Under the pieces are notes generated by a model that saw only the letters and a program-made list of their open reading frames with translations, searched no databases and was not told where the DNA came from. From the NCBI GenBank assembly GCA_029204225.1, contig CM055094.1:26300541-26364540 (forward strand): a stretch of DNA of 64,000 nt, given 5' to 3'. Each line of letters starts with the position of its first letter. Positions within the stretch are counted from its first letter, which is position 1. Source of the stretch: Diphasiastrum complanatum (taxonomy: Eukaryota > Streptophyta > Lycopodiopsida > Lycopodiales > Lycopodiaceae). This document shows positions 36,401 through 46,331 of this stretch, piece after piece. A program made the position numbers and the translations under genes.

Positions 36401-38828
36401 AGAGGTAAGCACTTACTTTCACCAAGGCCCAAAATAACACAAACAAACAAACAAAAACAGTTTTTTATATCACAATGATGCGATCAGTATTGTTATGCTT
36501 TTGCAGAACCCAACCCAAATTAACACTAAACAAAAGAAAGACCTACAATTAAATGCGTTGAAGGAGGAACAGGGTTGTATTAACTTAGGCAGCCAGTATG
36601 AAGCAAATACACAGGGAACAAGTACCTCAACAGCTGAGACACTCAAAGAAGAAAATTTGACTTCTTTAACTTTATCACTGGCTTCAGTGTAGCAACCAAG
36701 TTACAATATCCCAGATAAGCGATGGGTAACTTGTACCTTAAAATATCTAAAGAATGGTTTCTTCACCAACTGCTGGAGAACAGGATGAAGCAGCTCATTA
36801 TTGATTGCATCCACTGTCTCATAGTCACAGCAACAGTCTTCAACGACTCCTTTAAGTTTCTGCACCTGCTAGAATTTAAGAAGCAAAAAGAAAGTTCAGC
36901 ACTCAGAGAACATTGATTAATCATCTGGTGAAAGTTTATTTACTTCAAAGCGAGGCACTTCAAATGTTCCAGCATGTAAGTATGATTGTAGAAGTGCCAT
37001 AGACCTCACGGTAAACGATATAAGAAGAGGCTTTTATTTCTTGAAAATTTGAGAGTTGCACATTAAATTTTAGAATGGATGTGTCTTTAGTCCCGTGTCC
37101 ATATGACTATAACATGAAATTCTTTGTGTAAACAATATGCAAGCCTGTCCAATACTCGAACATATAATTCTGACCAGAAATTAGAACAGAAAACAGCCAA
37201 GTTGAAACTAATGTTTTTTTGCCAGATTCAAATCGGCCATTTGAATCGGACTGATTTGAGACGATTTGAACTGCCAAACTACAAACTGAATCAGCAAATC
37301 AAACTTGGGGTTTGTAATTTTGCAATTTTTTTTGTTTTTCTAGTATCCAGCCATAAATTTTAAGATTTAGGTTGTATATTAAGCATCAGTTAAGTACAGT
37401 AGTCTGTTTCAAATTTCAAGTGACCACATTCCAGCAAGATTCATCATTCTGATTCCAATTTCTGCAACAGGGCGTGGCCGATTCTGACTCGGAATCTAAT
37501 CACCGACTTGTTGCCTACGAATCAGTGATTTGTGAAAGTTTTATTGAAACCCTGTGAGGCAAAGGTAGCTAATGCATTACACAGAAATATGTACAGGCAA
37601 TTTCAAAATCATCAATTTTGATTTTTAAATAATGTATAAATACAGTCACACGTCAATCTGAATCTGTACATCTTCACATATGAGCATTTGGCCACAGGAA
37701 CAGAACAAACGGAGCTTTAAAACTGATACCTTCTCTCAGCCCATGTAACTTACAGCTATCACAAGGCTAGATTGAGATACAGAAACTGAATGAAAGAAGA
37801 TGGATGTGTGTAATCACGTCTCACATTCAGGTGAGCAACTAGCATGTCTTGAACTGATAAGCTTGAAACTTTTCCATCTCTTCCAGTTGCCCAGAAACGA
37901 AAATGTGGTATTAATTTTCTAAGACGCAAAAAATGGTTTGGGGTGAATATAAGCAGCACAGTTCCTTCTGAGAAAATTATCAACAACAACAAAAAACACA
38001 AGTTTCTAAAGAAACAGCAAAAAACTTTCGACAAGCCTTTTTCGTAATCTAGATCTACTACTCCTCTTTCTCCTACTCTGAAGCGAACTTCGTACAAAAG
38101 GAAACGTCATGATGGAAGCAAATATCTAAGTTGGGATTCTAATAACCACTAAACAAAGTGGAAGTCCTATGATGGTTGGAAAGAACTAAGCTGATATAAA
38201 ATATGGCAAGCAGAAAACCACTATAGAATGAGAAAGAACCGACACTTGAGCTAGGTGTGAAACACAAGAAAAGAGTGATTAAGCAATATTGTCATTCTTA
38301 AGCAGTAGTTTAGGGTTTAAAGTAGCAATCCTTACAGACGCTCCTGATCATCAGAATTGAAATTCACAAGATTCATACGTTTTTTTTTAATCTTACGAAG
38401 AACAACGATCAACAAAAGCTACATCTTTCTTTGGTTAATACTCCAATAGACAGTAGAATCCTGAGATATCAGGGCCATTCTTCACCAAAATACCTTCTGA
38501 TAGAATCTCGGTGGAAAATAAATAATTGATGATATACTGTCTAGAGAATTGCAAAGCCTCAGAAGTCCTATGAGTTTTGGGAAGCTGAAACAAAAGATGT
38601 CAAGGTAGAAGAGAGAGATAAAAGTACCTGACATGTACAAGAGGATTCTTTGGATGGGATAATTGAGGATCGGAAAAACGATGGCAGCAGCAGCAGCGGC
38701 CCCCTCGTTCCTGCCACACTGACTGCCAAAAGTGTCACCAATGCTGACAAAATAATACCATTGCGAAGCCAGGCTCTTGAACCAGAGGCCGACTTCATCC
38801 CCTCCTTCTCCATTGCCTCTGCTCCCAT
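30420..38828 (-). CDS. ERO1: ERO1, endoplasmic reticulum thiol oxidase (nine exons)
   Basis: ERO1 is an FAD-dependent ER oxidase that re-oxidises protein disulfide isomerase and passes electrons to O2. Exons on the minus strand: 38828-38628, 36865-36737, 35960-35705, 35518-35408, 33516-33398, 33087-32983, 32689-32487, 30761-30638, 30527-30420. All junctions are GT-AG and phases agree, giving 451 residues, a usual plant length. Exon 1 carries a hydrophobic signal/anchor ([15 protein letters not shown]), then CTCQ. Exon 2 has [16 protein letters not shown]. Exon 3 has the outer-site region [20 protein letters not shown]. Exon 4 has [10 protein letters not shown] and [11 protein letters not shown]. 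Exons 5-7 form the helical FAD-binding core. Exon 8 has the inner CxxC motif ([14 protein letters not shown]). Exon 9 ends in a short tail. No inactivating change is seen. Intron 7 hosts a retroelement remnant. Confidence 0.96.
30822..31637 (+). mobile_element. Internally deleted chromovirus in ERO1 intron 7
   Basis: It is antisense to ERO1. Parts in order: 5' LTR, truncated (30822-31072, from TAGTGTGCCCC to CTATTACA); primer site TGGTATCAGAGC at 31074-31085; an internal region of only about 190 bp; a purine tract (TTAAGGGGGAGGGAG); and the 3' LTR (31277-31637, TGTTACGAGCTC to CTATTACA, 361 bp). The internal remnant ends with a chromodomain ([20 protein letters not shown], then [10 protein letters not shown] and a stop), the usual C-terminus of chromovirus integrase. 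Gag to integrase core has been deleted. The two LTRs are similar, with a 3-bp indel near the 3' end. The first 110 bp of the 5' LTR are missing, so no target duplication can be checked. Confidence 0.88.
36865..36870 (-). promoter_or_regulatory. Tandem (NAGNAG) splice acceptor of ERO1 exon 2
   Basis: The minus strand reads ...TTCTAGCAG, then GTGCAGAAA. Splicing after TAG or after CAG gives proteins that differ by one glutamine (CTCQ-QVQKL or CTCQ-VQKL), because exon 1 ends in phase 0. The exon coordinates given for ERO1 use the second AG. Confidence 0.75.
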
Positions 38829-39140
38829 CTGCCGCTGCTACTCTCAAAATCTTCTTCCCGAGTAACGATCCTCCAATCCAATGAAGCAACCGGCAGCCGA
38901 TCCCTTCCTTCCACTCTCACTCGCGGGCTTAATTGGCTCGATTAATGCGTCCCCCGTCTGTTTTGGAGCTCAAAGCTCCATACAAAATGAGAGAAAAGCC
39001 TTTAGAATTTGAGATTTGTGATGATTCTTCTGTTAATCAGAGCTAAACAATGCTTGCGCTTCTCTTTTCCTCTATTTTCTCGCTCTCTCGCTCTCGCTCT
39101 CTCTCTCTCTCGCTCTCTCTCTCGCTCTCGCTCCTTTGCT
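38829..39140 (-). promoter_or_regulatory. ERO1 upstream region with GA-rich tract
   Basis: Just upstream of the ERO1 ATG, the plus strand carries CT/CG-CT repeats (about 39075-39131), so the gene's strand is GA-rich, followed by a (CTG)n stretch at 39140-39160. GA tracts near plant transcription starts are common. No clear TATA box was identified, and the exact start site is unknown. Confidence 0.5.
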
Positions 39141-39250
39141 CTGCTGCTGCTGCTGCTGCTTCTTCATCTGCCGTTTTTCTCTCTTTTTCCTGTTGCCAAG
39201 ACCACGGGGGCTTAACGACACGACATACTTCACCCCACATCACTTGGATT

Positions 39251-39307
39251 ACCGCCACGTTTACACCTGCCACGTGGACCTTATCCAATGAAATTTTTTT
39301 ACACGTG
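39251..39307 (-). promoter_or_regulatory. CACGTG / CCAAT motif cluster upstream of ERO1
   Basis: CACGTG occurs at 39271-39276 and 39302-39307, with CCAAT at 39285-39289; a further CACGTG is at 39670-39675. On the ERO1 strand this reads ATTGG-N7-CCACGTGG, similar in parts, though not in spacing, to plant ER-stress elements. ERO1 genes are known unfolded-protein-response targets, so this is a plausible bZIP landing site. Function is inferred. Confidence 0.4.
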
Positions 39308-39331
39308 TCGAGATCTGAATCTAAAGAATGA

Positions 39332-39990
39332 GATCCAACGGTGAGGATTTTATTCTCGAAAGTGTAATGAAGGCGAGAGGAGGAGGGTGGCAGGACTTCA
39401 ATTTTGGTTCCGTGGCGTAGAACATTCCGCATTGGACAACGTCCTTGGGGATTGCAGATTGACGGGGAAGCTGCCCGTCTAGGAGGATTTGCCCTCCAAC
39501 TGGCGGCCTGGTCTTCTGGTTTGTCCGTCAAATTACGGACCTCTATGTTTCAATTTGAAGAGATTCTAAAAACATACGCCCTTCAATAATTTCCTCGAGG
39601 CTGGAGTTGCCCGCAAGCAATGGATTTTCAAGGCACGATATATTTAGCCTTCCTCTGCTTAGATGCTGCCACGTGTTCGACGATTCCACTACCGGTAAAT
39701 CTGAACGGTCGTTACAAGATCCAACGGTCAAGAGTCTCAGAACTCTCAGACTGGCCTTTAAAAGGAGAGATTGCATGACACTTCAGAATTCTCGTCATCC
39801 TTCGCTGTTTCAATCGTCAAACTGAAAAGTTCCGTCAACTTCAGCCCAAGCATCAGCCTTCAGCCAGCGTAAATTTTACAGAATCAGCCGTCATGGGGAA
39901 ATTCCACGACACTTAACCTTTCAAGTTTGAAGGACAAGACGTCACGTCTCCTGTCCTAAGACTTTCTTGTGAGTATATTCTCCTGAAGTC
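39332..39990. other. Noncoding ERO1 upstream sequence
   Basis: The small frames here have no recognisable domain. It contains one ATTGAAGGGC motif on the minus strand (39578-39587) and one CACGTG (39670-39675). Confidence 0.45.
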
Positions 39991-40029
39991 TGAAGGGCCC
40001 CCTTCAATAAAGCCGGACACTTGTCGTGA

Positions 40030-40061
40030 TGACGTGGCGGTACCTGATTGGCTAGACCACG
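40030..40061. promoter_or_regulatory. UPRE-like and ATTGG-N5-CCACG motifs
   Basis: TGACGTGG at 40030-40037 is followed by ATTGG (40047-40051) and CCACG (40057-40061), 1.2 kb upstream of the ERO1 ATG. Individually such motifs arise by chance; their combination near an ER-stress gene is notable. Confidence 0.35.
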
Positions 40062-40454
40062 TCGAGTACGGGAAGGCTCCTGGAAGGGTACGTGGCAATG
40101 GTCTTTTCCGTCTATTTTCTTTTTTGTTTTTTTGTTTTTTTTGTTTTTTTTGTGTGTTTTGGATAATATGTGTTGGCGGCTTTTGCCGCTTTCTAGTTGA
40201 CGGTTTGGAGGCTCCGGCCGCATATTGAAGGGCGTCACTCTAGTCAAAAGACTGACTGTTTCTCATTATTAGCCCTTCAGCTGAAGGGAGCTGAAGAATT
40301 TATTCTCAAGGATTAGGGTTTGTGATTTCTGCCTTGAAACCATCGTTCACTCATCAGGGCAAGTTTAGATTCGGCAGGAGAATAATATTTTTGTCCCATA
40401 AGTAGAGTTCACAAACGAATATGGGCCTACTTGTCAAGAGCCCTGCCCCACCTA

Positions 40455-40585
40455 CAATTGAAGTTGATTAGTTTTCTTAATTCGAGGTCGTTAGTGCCAC
40501 ACTTGGCTGCCCCATTAAGCCCCACCTAATTAGTTTTCTTAAACCGAGGCGTCGGTGCCCCACTCGCCGCACCATTAAGCTTCAA
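40455..40585. repeat. 62-bp tandem duplication
   Basis: Two diverged units contain ATTAGTTTTCTTAA, then CGAGG and GCCCCATTAAG-like ends (first near 40467, second near 40529). Confidence 0.7.
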
Positions 40586-40761
40586 TTAGGTGCCTCCAAT
40601 GTGGATTTGACCTATTAATCATTATAAGAGATGGAACTTAGCATGCGACAGCCATGTGACCACTAATTTGAGGACACATGTTACGAGAAGCATTTGGAAG
40701 TGGCCCTTGGCATCAAGGCCTAACAGTAGCAATGGCATTCATTTGGGGGCAACGTATTAGA

Positions 40762-40841
40762 TAACAGGCCTGAAGGGCCCGTTATGACAAATTGCAAGGG
40801 CGAGCCCTTCAATTTGTCATGACGGGCCTTCAGGCCCGTTA
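40762..40841. repeat. 80-nt near-perfect hairpin
   Basis: The left arm (40762-40800) and right arm (40803-40841) pair over about 38 positions, with two mismatches and two single-base bulges and almost no loop. Shared core: GGCCTGAAGG...ATGACAAATTG...AAGGGC. It could be a fold-back mini-element or a precursor-like RNA hairpin; the loop is too small for a typical plant miRNA precursor. Confidence 0.8.
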
Positions 40842-41224
40842 ACTGACATTATTTAGCAGGTGCCTGATAAGAAATTGAATACGCTGCAAGATGCCTGATC
40901 ATCCATACTATTATCCCCAAACACAATCGTTTCCTTTCCATCTTTGAAACCTTGCCTTCTTCTGGTGCATCCATTTGCACCCAAATCCTTACCATCATCA
41001 CCGCTTCCTTTGGATTGACTCACCCGTGGGCTTGATCACCGGCCTTCCGAGACACAATTCAAGGCTCAGCTCAGATTCCCCATGCTCTTCATTTGCTAGC
41101 AGCATAACTGCAAAGCACCTGCTCTTTTGAAATGCTCTTCTGAGATAAATTAAACGAAAGATCACTTCTTCAACACTTCTTCAACATGGAGATTCGATGA
41201 AGGGCACTTGAACGGTGCCCTTCA

Positions 41225-41758
41225 CGATATTTGTGTTTTTCCAGTGATGACGCATTTCGGATTGTGCGTCCTATTTTTACACAATAATCGGCCACACCTG
41301 CTAATAATGACCAAACTATGAAACCTTAAGAGAAAACTTACAGATTTGCAAGATTCCTCTCGCATATGATGAGTGTCAATAAATCAGTTTTTACAAAAGA
41401 TTCAAAAATAAATTGAATGTGATAACACTTTCACGTTGCAATAATTTCCTGAGAGTAGTTTCTTTGTCTAATTCTTACATCGTGGAAGGCCCTTTGTATG
41501 TGTGTGTGTGTTGGGGGGGGGGGGGAGCTTCCCTATATAATGCCAAATGCCCTCTTTTTCTTTGTACTTTGGAGCCACCTTAAATAACAAAATCTACATG
41601 TGCTCACCAAAGATTCAAAGCTTTCCCCAAAACTCTCATCTAGATAGCCAATGAGAGATTGACACAGAACTGAAGCGTACGACGAAATTTTTCGAGTGGA
41701 CAACGAATGATTTTTTTTTCACATGAAACTTCTACCAAAAGGTCCATTATGAAGGGTG
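41225..41758. other. No gene recognised; contains a 13-base G run
   Basis: After a short GT repeat, the run of 13 G at 41513-41525 is the only unusual feature. The right end is the insertion site of the 41.8-47 kb retroelement. Confidence 0.5.
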
Positions 41759-41763
41759 TGAAG

Positions 41764-42417
41764 TGTGAAGGATTTCAGATCATTCAAGATCCAATCCAAG
41801 TCCCAAATCTTTGGTTACAATAAGGAGCAAACCAACAATCCTGCCAATGTAGAAAAATCAGCATCTACATACAAAATGAGATGCAAACTCTAAGAGATAT
41901 TGCTCAAACATGAACCAAAACATAAAATATGTTTGTTGTCCATACAATTACAAAACCCTACTGTATTTCACATGTGTGAAACCAAAAATAGCAATAAATG
42001 ATCATTCTACACATAGAATTGCAAGATAACACCAAGATAGTGCACCAATGAGTAGTAGAACTCAAAGAGAACCATGTATAATGATGAAATGAGAGAGAGA
42101 AGAGAGAAGATGTGTCTCTCCACGAGTTACATCCTTTTATAGAGTTTTCAAACCCTATTTGGCCACTTGGCTTTCCCTCCAAAATGTAAACCCTACTATT
42201 TTTGGGTCTAGATTCAATGTACCCAAAGTTCAAATTTGAATCTCTCTCAAACTCGACTACCAACTTTCCCACACTTTCCAAAAGTGTTTATTGAATGTAT
42301 TTTAAACTAATATAACTTCAAAAAGTTTGTCTCTAAGTCTAAAATGAGCTTTGGCCTCTTATTGACAATTAACCAAAATATGAATAAACTAGACTAAACT
42401 AGTTGAAATCTCTCACA
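41764..42417 (-). repeat. 3' LTR of the 41.8-47 kb element
   Basis: On the minus strand: TGTGAGAGATTTC to AAATCCTTCACA, 654 bp. The stop codon of the last internal ORF lies three bases inside it. Confidence 0.95.
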
Positions 42418-43354
42418 CTCCCTCTTCAACTAGTTTTGGCATAGTTTTGATAATAGAACTTTGATCCAACTTTAGAATGATCTCCATCCTAAGTATAGAT
42501 CTCCTTTCTAAGGTTGTAAAGTATCTTTCATAATTGATATAGAGAATAGTGTCCAAATTGGATGCTTCACTATTTCTTACATCAATTTTACACATCAAGA
42601 TATAACTAGAACATGAAGAACCAAATAGAATGTGAATGAAATAATTCCTCCATGTTTTAAAATTTAAACTCTCTGGAAAATTACAGCAACCAAACAATAA
42701 ATGTGAGTGATGACCATTTGCTTGCTTGTCTCCTCCAACTTTGTCCTTTCTTGATATGTCTCCACCATAAAACTCCATGAATGAGCCTCCATCTCCATCT
42801 TGCCACAAGATATCATCAACACTTGATGACTTGGCCATGAATGAGTGACATAATGAGCCTCCAATAGCTTCATTTCCATCAGCAAAACCAGCCAAGAATG
42901 CTAGTACAACTTCAACAATAAGATATTGCAAGACAATGTAGCTAGTTTGTCCATATCTTGACAATTTGCACACATTCACATGAAATAGCTCAAACATGAG
43001 ATAGAACAAGTAAAGTAAACTTGAACAACACTTCCTTGTTGCTCCTTTGACCTTACTTGAGTCTTCAATAAGCTGCAAAAATATATCCATAACATTTTTG
43101 CCAATTACCTCTCCTTTGATGCTCTTGACTAGCTCCAAATTGCCACCTTTCCTTTTGTGTTGTTGAAGCCCTTTGAGACCAACCTCTTGATCTTCCTCTT
43201 GACCATCAAAGTCATTGAACAAACTTTGTTTACCAGATCCATTACTTGCTTTTCCAGTATGAAAACCATGAGAACCAATATCCACTTGCATAGCATCATC
43301 TACACAAGAAAATTCTCCAAAACATGTGAATAAAGCAAAGTGAGTCGCTTCCAT
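42413..43354 (-). CDS. Unrecognised 313-residue ORF next to the 3' LTR
   Basis: An uninterrupted frame from MEATHFALFTCFGEF to LVEEGV; the stop lies inside the LTR, so the last codons overlap the polypurine tract. It has a Cys/Leu-rich hydrophobic middle (CCSSLLYLFYLMFELFHVNV and VLQYLIVEVVLAFLAGFADG), possibly two membrane segments, and a Gly/Asp-rich part. No RT or RNase H motif occurs (no YVDD, no copia RNase H landmarks). It occupies the place of RT-RNase H. Confidence 0.6.
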   Translation of the reverse strand: MEATHFALFTCFGEFSCVDDAMQVDIGSHGFHTGKASNGSGKQSLFNDFDGQEEDQEVGLKGLQQHKRKGGNLELVKSIKGEVIGKNVMDIFLQLIEDSSKVKGATRKCCSSLLYLFYLMFELFHVNVCKLSRYGQTSYIVLQYLIVEVVLAFLAGFADGNEAIGGSLCHSFMAKSSSVDDILWQDGDGGSFMEFYGGDISRKDKVGGDKQANGHHSHLLFGCCNFPESLNFKTWRNYFIHILFGSSCSSYILMCKIDVRNSEASNLDTILYINYERYFTTLERRSILRMEIILKLDQSSIIKTMPKLVEEGV

Positions 43355-43510
43355 TTGCTTACCTTTCTCTTAATCATCAAAGATATCAAAGATATGAATA
43401 TCTTCAGACCTGAACCTCTGAAAATAGATCCAACAAGATCTCATCAATGCTTGATCTCGAATTTTCACAAAGGTTAGTGAAAACAATGTCACCAATGTCA
43501 CCATCATAAA

Positions 43511-44602
43511 TCAAAAGATAGATTCCAAACTTTCCATCCAACATGAAGTAGAGTAGGTGAAGATGAGTATCAAACCTAAGAAATCCAGCCCTCTTGAGTC
43601 CATAACAAACCTCAATAAGCCACCAATGAGATCTCCCTTGCCTTGAAGAAATTGCCTCTTGATTTGCTCCATGTGGTCTTCTCCAACCAACCTTTTGCCA
43701 TCTCGATCATGAGTGATCAGTTCACAATCATAGAATCCTTTGAGTTGATGAAGAAATGTGAGATCCATGCCTTGCATCTTCCCAAGAACCAATCTTTCAT
43801 TGCTCTTTCCTTCATAAGACTCCCTCTTAATGATTGCATCATAAGAAGTAGAAATCTCAAAGACATTAGAAGCCATGAAAAAAATGATTAGTACCTCCAA
43901 CATAAGGATGATTAAAGTGCTCTTTTTTTTCAAACAAGAACTTCTACTCAATGTTTTAGGTAATGACTCACATGATAATGATTCCTCCTCACTATCATTC
44001 ACAATGACATCATTCAAAGTACATCCTACTTTGAACTCTTCACATACTTCTCTTCTTCTTGACTTGTGACTATCTCCCTCACCAAGTCTCTTGACAGAAC
44101 CATTTGATCTACTCTCTTTATGAAGACATGTGACTCCACTTGCTGGAAAAATGACTTTCTTGGAATCATAACAAAAGAATGTAGAAGAACCATCTCCTTC
44201 ATGAATGCACCTAGCAACATCTTTTTCCATATGATCAAAGAAATCATTAACAACAATCTTTTCCAAGGAAGAACCTTCACCTCCATTGATGAAGTTAGTT
44301 CTTTTCTTACCTTTTGCATGCTTGCACTTGCCATGAAGAACCTTTGAAACACCATCATTATCCTCAAGACTAGCCAAGTTAGCACAAAGATAAACATCTC
44401 CAAGAAGCATATTAGATCTTGACCTAGATCTACCATAAGGAAGCTTGTTAGACTTTGCATAAGATCCACCAATCTTATTGATGCTAAAAGGTAACTTTGG
44501 AAAGTTGAGACCAATCTCCTTTTCCAATCCATCCTTTTTGTTAGCCATAACAAAAGCATCAAGCTTGAAAAGTCTACCTTGTTTATTGCCCCTAGCAACC
44601 AA
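43511..44602 (-). CDS. Unrecognised 363-residue ORF in place of integrase
   Basis: It is in frame with the protease ORF, separated only by one TAA, so it may once have been one polyprotein. The first residues (VARGNKQGRLFKLDAFV) are still copia-like, leading to where the pre-integrase zinc domain belongs, but the HHCC and DDE signatures never appear. Instead there is a hydrophilic Ser/Lys/Glu-rich protein (KCKHAKGKKRTNFINGGEGS, then NDSEEESLSCESLPKTLSRS) with a hydrophobic stretch near LIILMLEVLIIFFMASNVF. Short pieces (KKVIFPASGV) faintly recall the end of copia integrase. It could be a captured host sequence or highly decayed pol held open by chance; the length argues against chance. Confidence 0.6.
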   Translation of the reverse strand: MVARGNKQGRLFKLDAFVMANKKDGLEKEIGLNFPKLPFSINKIGGSYAKSNKLPYGRSRSRSNMLLGDVYLCANLASLEDNDGVSKVLHGKCKHAKGKKRTNFINGGEGSSLEKIVVNDFFDHMEKDVARCIHEGDGSSTFFCYDSKKVIFPASGVTCLHKESRSNGSVKRLGEGDSHKSRRREVCEEFKVGCTLNDVIVNDSEEESLSCESLPKTLSRSSCLKKKSTLIILMLEVLIIFFMASNVFEISTSYDAIIKRESYEGKSNERLVLGKMQGMDLTFLHQLKGFYDCELITHDRDGKRLVGEDHMEQIKRQFLQGKGDLIGGLLRFVMDSRGLDFLGLILIFTYSTSCWMESLESIF

Positions 44603-44605
44603 TAT

Positions 44606-45181
44606 TTATTCCTTTGTAATGAAGCAAGCATCACCACCAAACTTTACCATGTATCCTTTCTCTATCATTTGACCAACACTTAGCAAATTTTTTGAAAGTG
44701 AAGGAATGTAAAAAACACCATCAAGTATTGCTTTCCTATTATTAGAGAGACAAATAGGAATTAAACCAATACCTTCAATCACACACTCACCACCATTGGC
44801 CATGTGAATTGCTTTCTTGGCTCCATCATAAGTGACCAAATAAGTAAAGAACTCATTGTGACTAGTCATGTGTGAACTAGCTCCACTATCAATCCACCAT
44901 GAATCTTTGTCACATTCACTTGATATTGGACTTGAAGAACACATCAAAAGAGAATCACCACCACCTAGATCCTCATCATTAGTAGTAAAGTTGATTTGCT
45001 TGCTACCTTCATCTCTTTGCTTCTTCAAATATTCATTAGCAAAATGCCCTTTGATTCCACAATAAAAGCATTTCAACTTAGACTTATCTTTCTTTTTGCC
45101 AAAAGAAGAAGTCTCACCTTGATCTTGCCCTTTATACCACTTGCCTTTGCCTTTGCCCTTGAACTTGCCTTTGATGAACAT
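44606..45181 (-). CDS. Zinc knuckle and protease of the 41.8-47 kb element
   Basis: 191 residues. A basic Lys/Gly linker (GKFKGKGKGKWYKG) leads to the knuckle CFYCGIKGHFANEY, in which the last Cys of CCHC is replaced by Tyr. The aspartic protease has an intact active site (WWIDSGASSHMTSHNE) and the usual end (YIPSLSKNLLSVGQMIEKGY). The frame ends at one TAA right after FITKE; the next codons (ILVARGNKQG) continue the same reading frame into the following ORF. Confidence 0.85.
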   Translation of the reverse strand: MFIKGKFKGKGKGKWYKGQDQGETSSFGKKKDKSKLKCFYCGIKGHFANEYLKKQRDEGSKQINFTTNDEDLGGGDSLLMCSSSPISSECDKDSWWIDSGASSHMTSHNEFFTYLVTYDGAKKAIHMANGGECVIEGIGLIPICLSNNRKAILDGVFYIPSLSKNLLSVGQMIEKGYMVKFGGDACFITKE

Positions 45182-45760
45182 AGCATCCTCTTCATAATGA
45201 GATGTCGATGTAGATCCACCTCCTCTTCATTGAAGCCTATACTCCTCATTCACCAAGATCTCTTGCAAATCCACAATACTTGGCAAAGTCTTTTGAATAG
45301 CAAAACTTTGAACAAGATTAGCATGATCATCCAACAAGCCATTAAGTATAACTTGAACAAGCTCTACCTCCTTAATGCTTTCATCAATACATGCTAACTC
45401 ATCATTGAATGCCTTAACCCTCAAAACAAAAGCATGAGTACTCTCTTCCTTCTTTTGCAAACTTTGAAAGATTTGCCTCCTAAGAGTAAGCACTCTTGAT
45501 GTAGACTTGGATTCACAGCTTCTTCAAAGCTTCCCAAGCCTCCAAAGATGATGTGCACTTACCAACTTCCTTGAGAAGTTCATTGGTAATATTCATCTTG
45601 ATCATGTGTAGAGCTTTCTTTGCTCTCTTGTCATACCTCACTTGACTCCATCCTCACCTTCCAAGTAGAATAGTTGATTGAGGTAAGCCTATCATTGCTC
45701 TCCAACATAGATCCACCACTTGTAGCCATGTTGAAGTGACCTTATCTTCTCTTTCAACCT
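45182..45760 (-). pseudogene. Gag of the 41.8-47 kb element, frame-broken at its start
   Basis: It starts near 45752 (MATSGGSMLESNDRLTSINY), soon loses frame, then reads YDKRAKKALHMIKMNITNEL and an intact 88-residue stretch (TLRRQIFQSLQKKEESTHAF, ELVQVILNGLLDDHANLVQS), ending at a stop near 45227. This is copia-type gag (UBN2). The early frameshift and the stop mean gag would have to come from elsewhere. Confidence 0.85.
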
Positions 45761-46319
45761 GTTCCAATGCACAAAGCACTCTCTTGAATGTCAAAAAATG
45801 AACTCAAGAAGATATCACAAAGATATGGAACCTCTCAAATCTCTTCTAGCACTTCTAACTAGAAAATGAACACATAGAATAGTGAAATCTTGATCAACCT
45901 ATGATCTATCCTCAATCTAATGATTCTTGCCACTTCCTAAGATTGAAACACACTCAAATGAAGTTCGATAACCTCACAAACTAGAGATCCAATCAAAATT
46001 AGGGTTTTGACAAAATCACAAAAAAATTGAATATCTCAAATTCTACATGCAATTTCTAGAAACTTGGTATATCTTCTTGTAGACTCCAATGAGACCTTCC
46101 TAATGCACCAAAAATCATCTAGTTCCAGTAAGCCAAGTGTGAAATCGAAATTGATCAAGTATATAACCCTATATTGAGTTTTGACCTACAAAAGATCAAT
46201 TCTACACATGCAAAAATGCTGATTTTTGGGTAGAGATCAATCTAGCATGCTCTAGCATTGGTAACTCCTCCAAATCCTTGCTAAAGATGGATGATCCTTT
46301 CATAACCTGAAACACAAGA

Positions 46320-46331
46320 GCTCTGATACCA
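46320..46331 (-). promoter_or_regulatory. Primer-binding site (initiator Met tRNA)
   Basis: The minus strand reads TGGTATCAGAGC with no gap to the LTR. Confidence 0.95.

Larger units (their letters stand above)
39991..41224. repeat. Cluster of inverted repeats with a GAAGGGC core
   Basis: Four inverted repeats share the core. TGAAGGG-CC-CCCTTCA is at 39991-40006. CCCTTCAGCTGAAGGG, a perfect 16-bp palindrome, is at 40273-40288. An 80-nt hairpin lies at 40762-40841. TGAAGGGCAC-N7-GTGCCCTTCA is at 41198-41224 (10-bp perfect arms). ATTGAAGGGC also stands alone at 40223-40232 and, inverted, at 39578-39587. No protein-coding sequence was found in this interval. Confidence 0.75.

Noticed and set aside
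37759-38097. 112-residue minus-strand ORF inside ERO1 intron 1
   Set aside because: No domain; the ERO1 exons splice cleanly around it, so it is intronic.
38482-38889. 135-residue alternative frame over ERO1 exon 1
   Set aside because: The other frame (start 38828) gives the signal anchor and CTCQ end expected for plant ERO1, with a donor in the right phase.
39043-39531. 162-residue minus-strand ORF upstream of ERO1
   Set aside because: Its C-terminus is a GA-repeat translation (Arg-Glu-Ser) and the rest shows no recognisable domain; it overlaps the probable promoter and 5' UTR.
41513-41525. Run of 13 G as a possible G-quadruplex
   Set aside because: A single homopolymer after a GT repeat, without spaced G-tracts; more likely simple-sequence slippage.
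43643-44672. Plus-strand ORFs over the 42-45 kb element
   Set aside because: Shorter shadows of the minus-strand 363-residue and protease ORFs.
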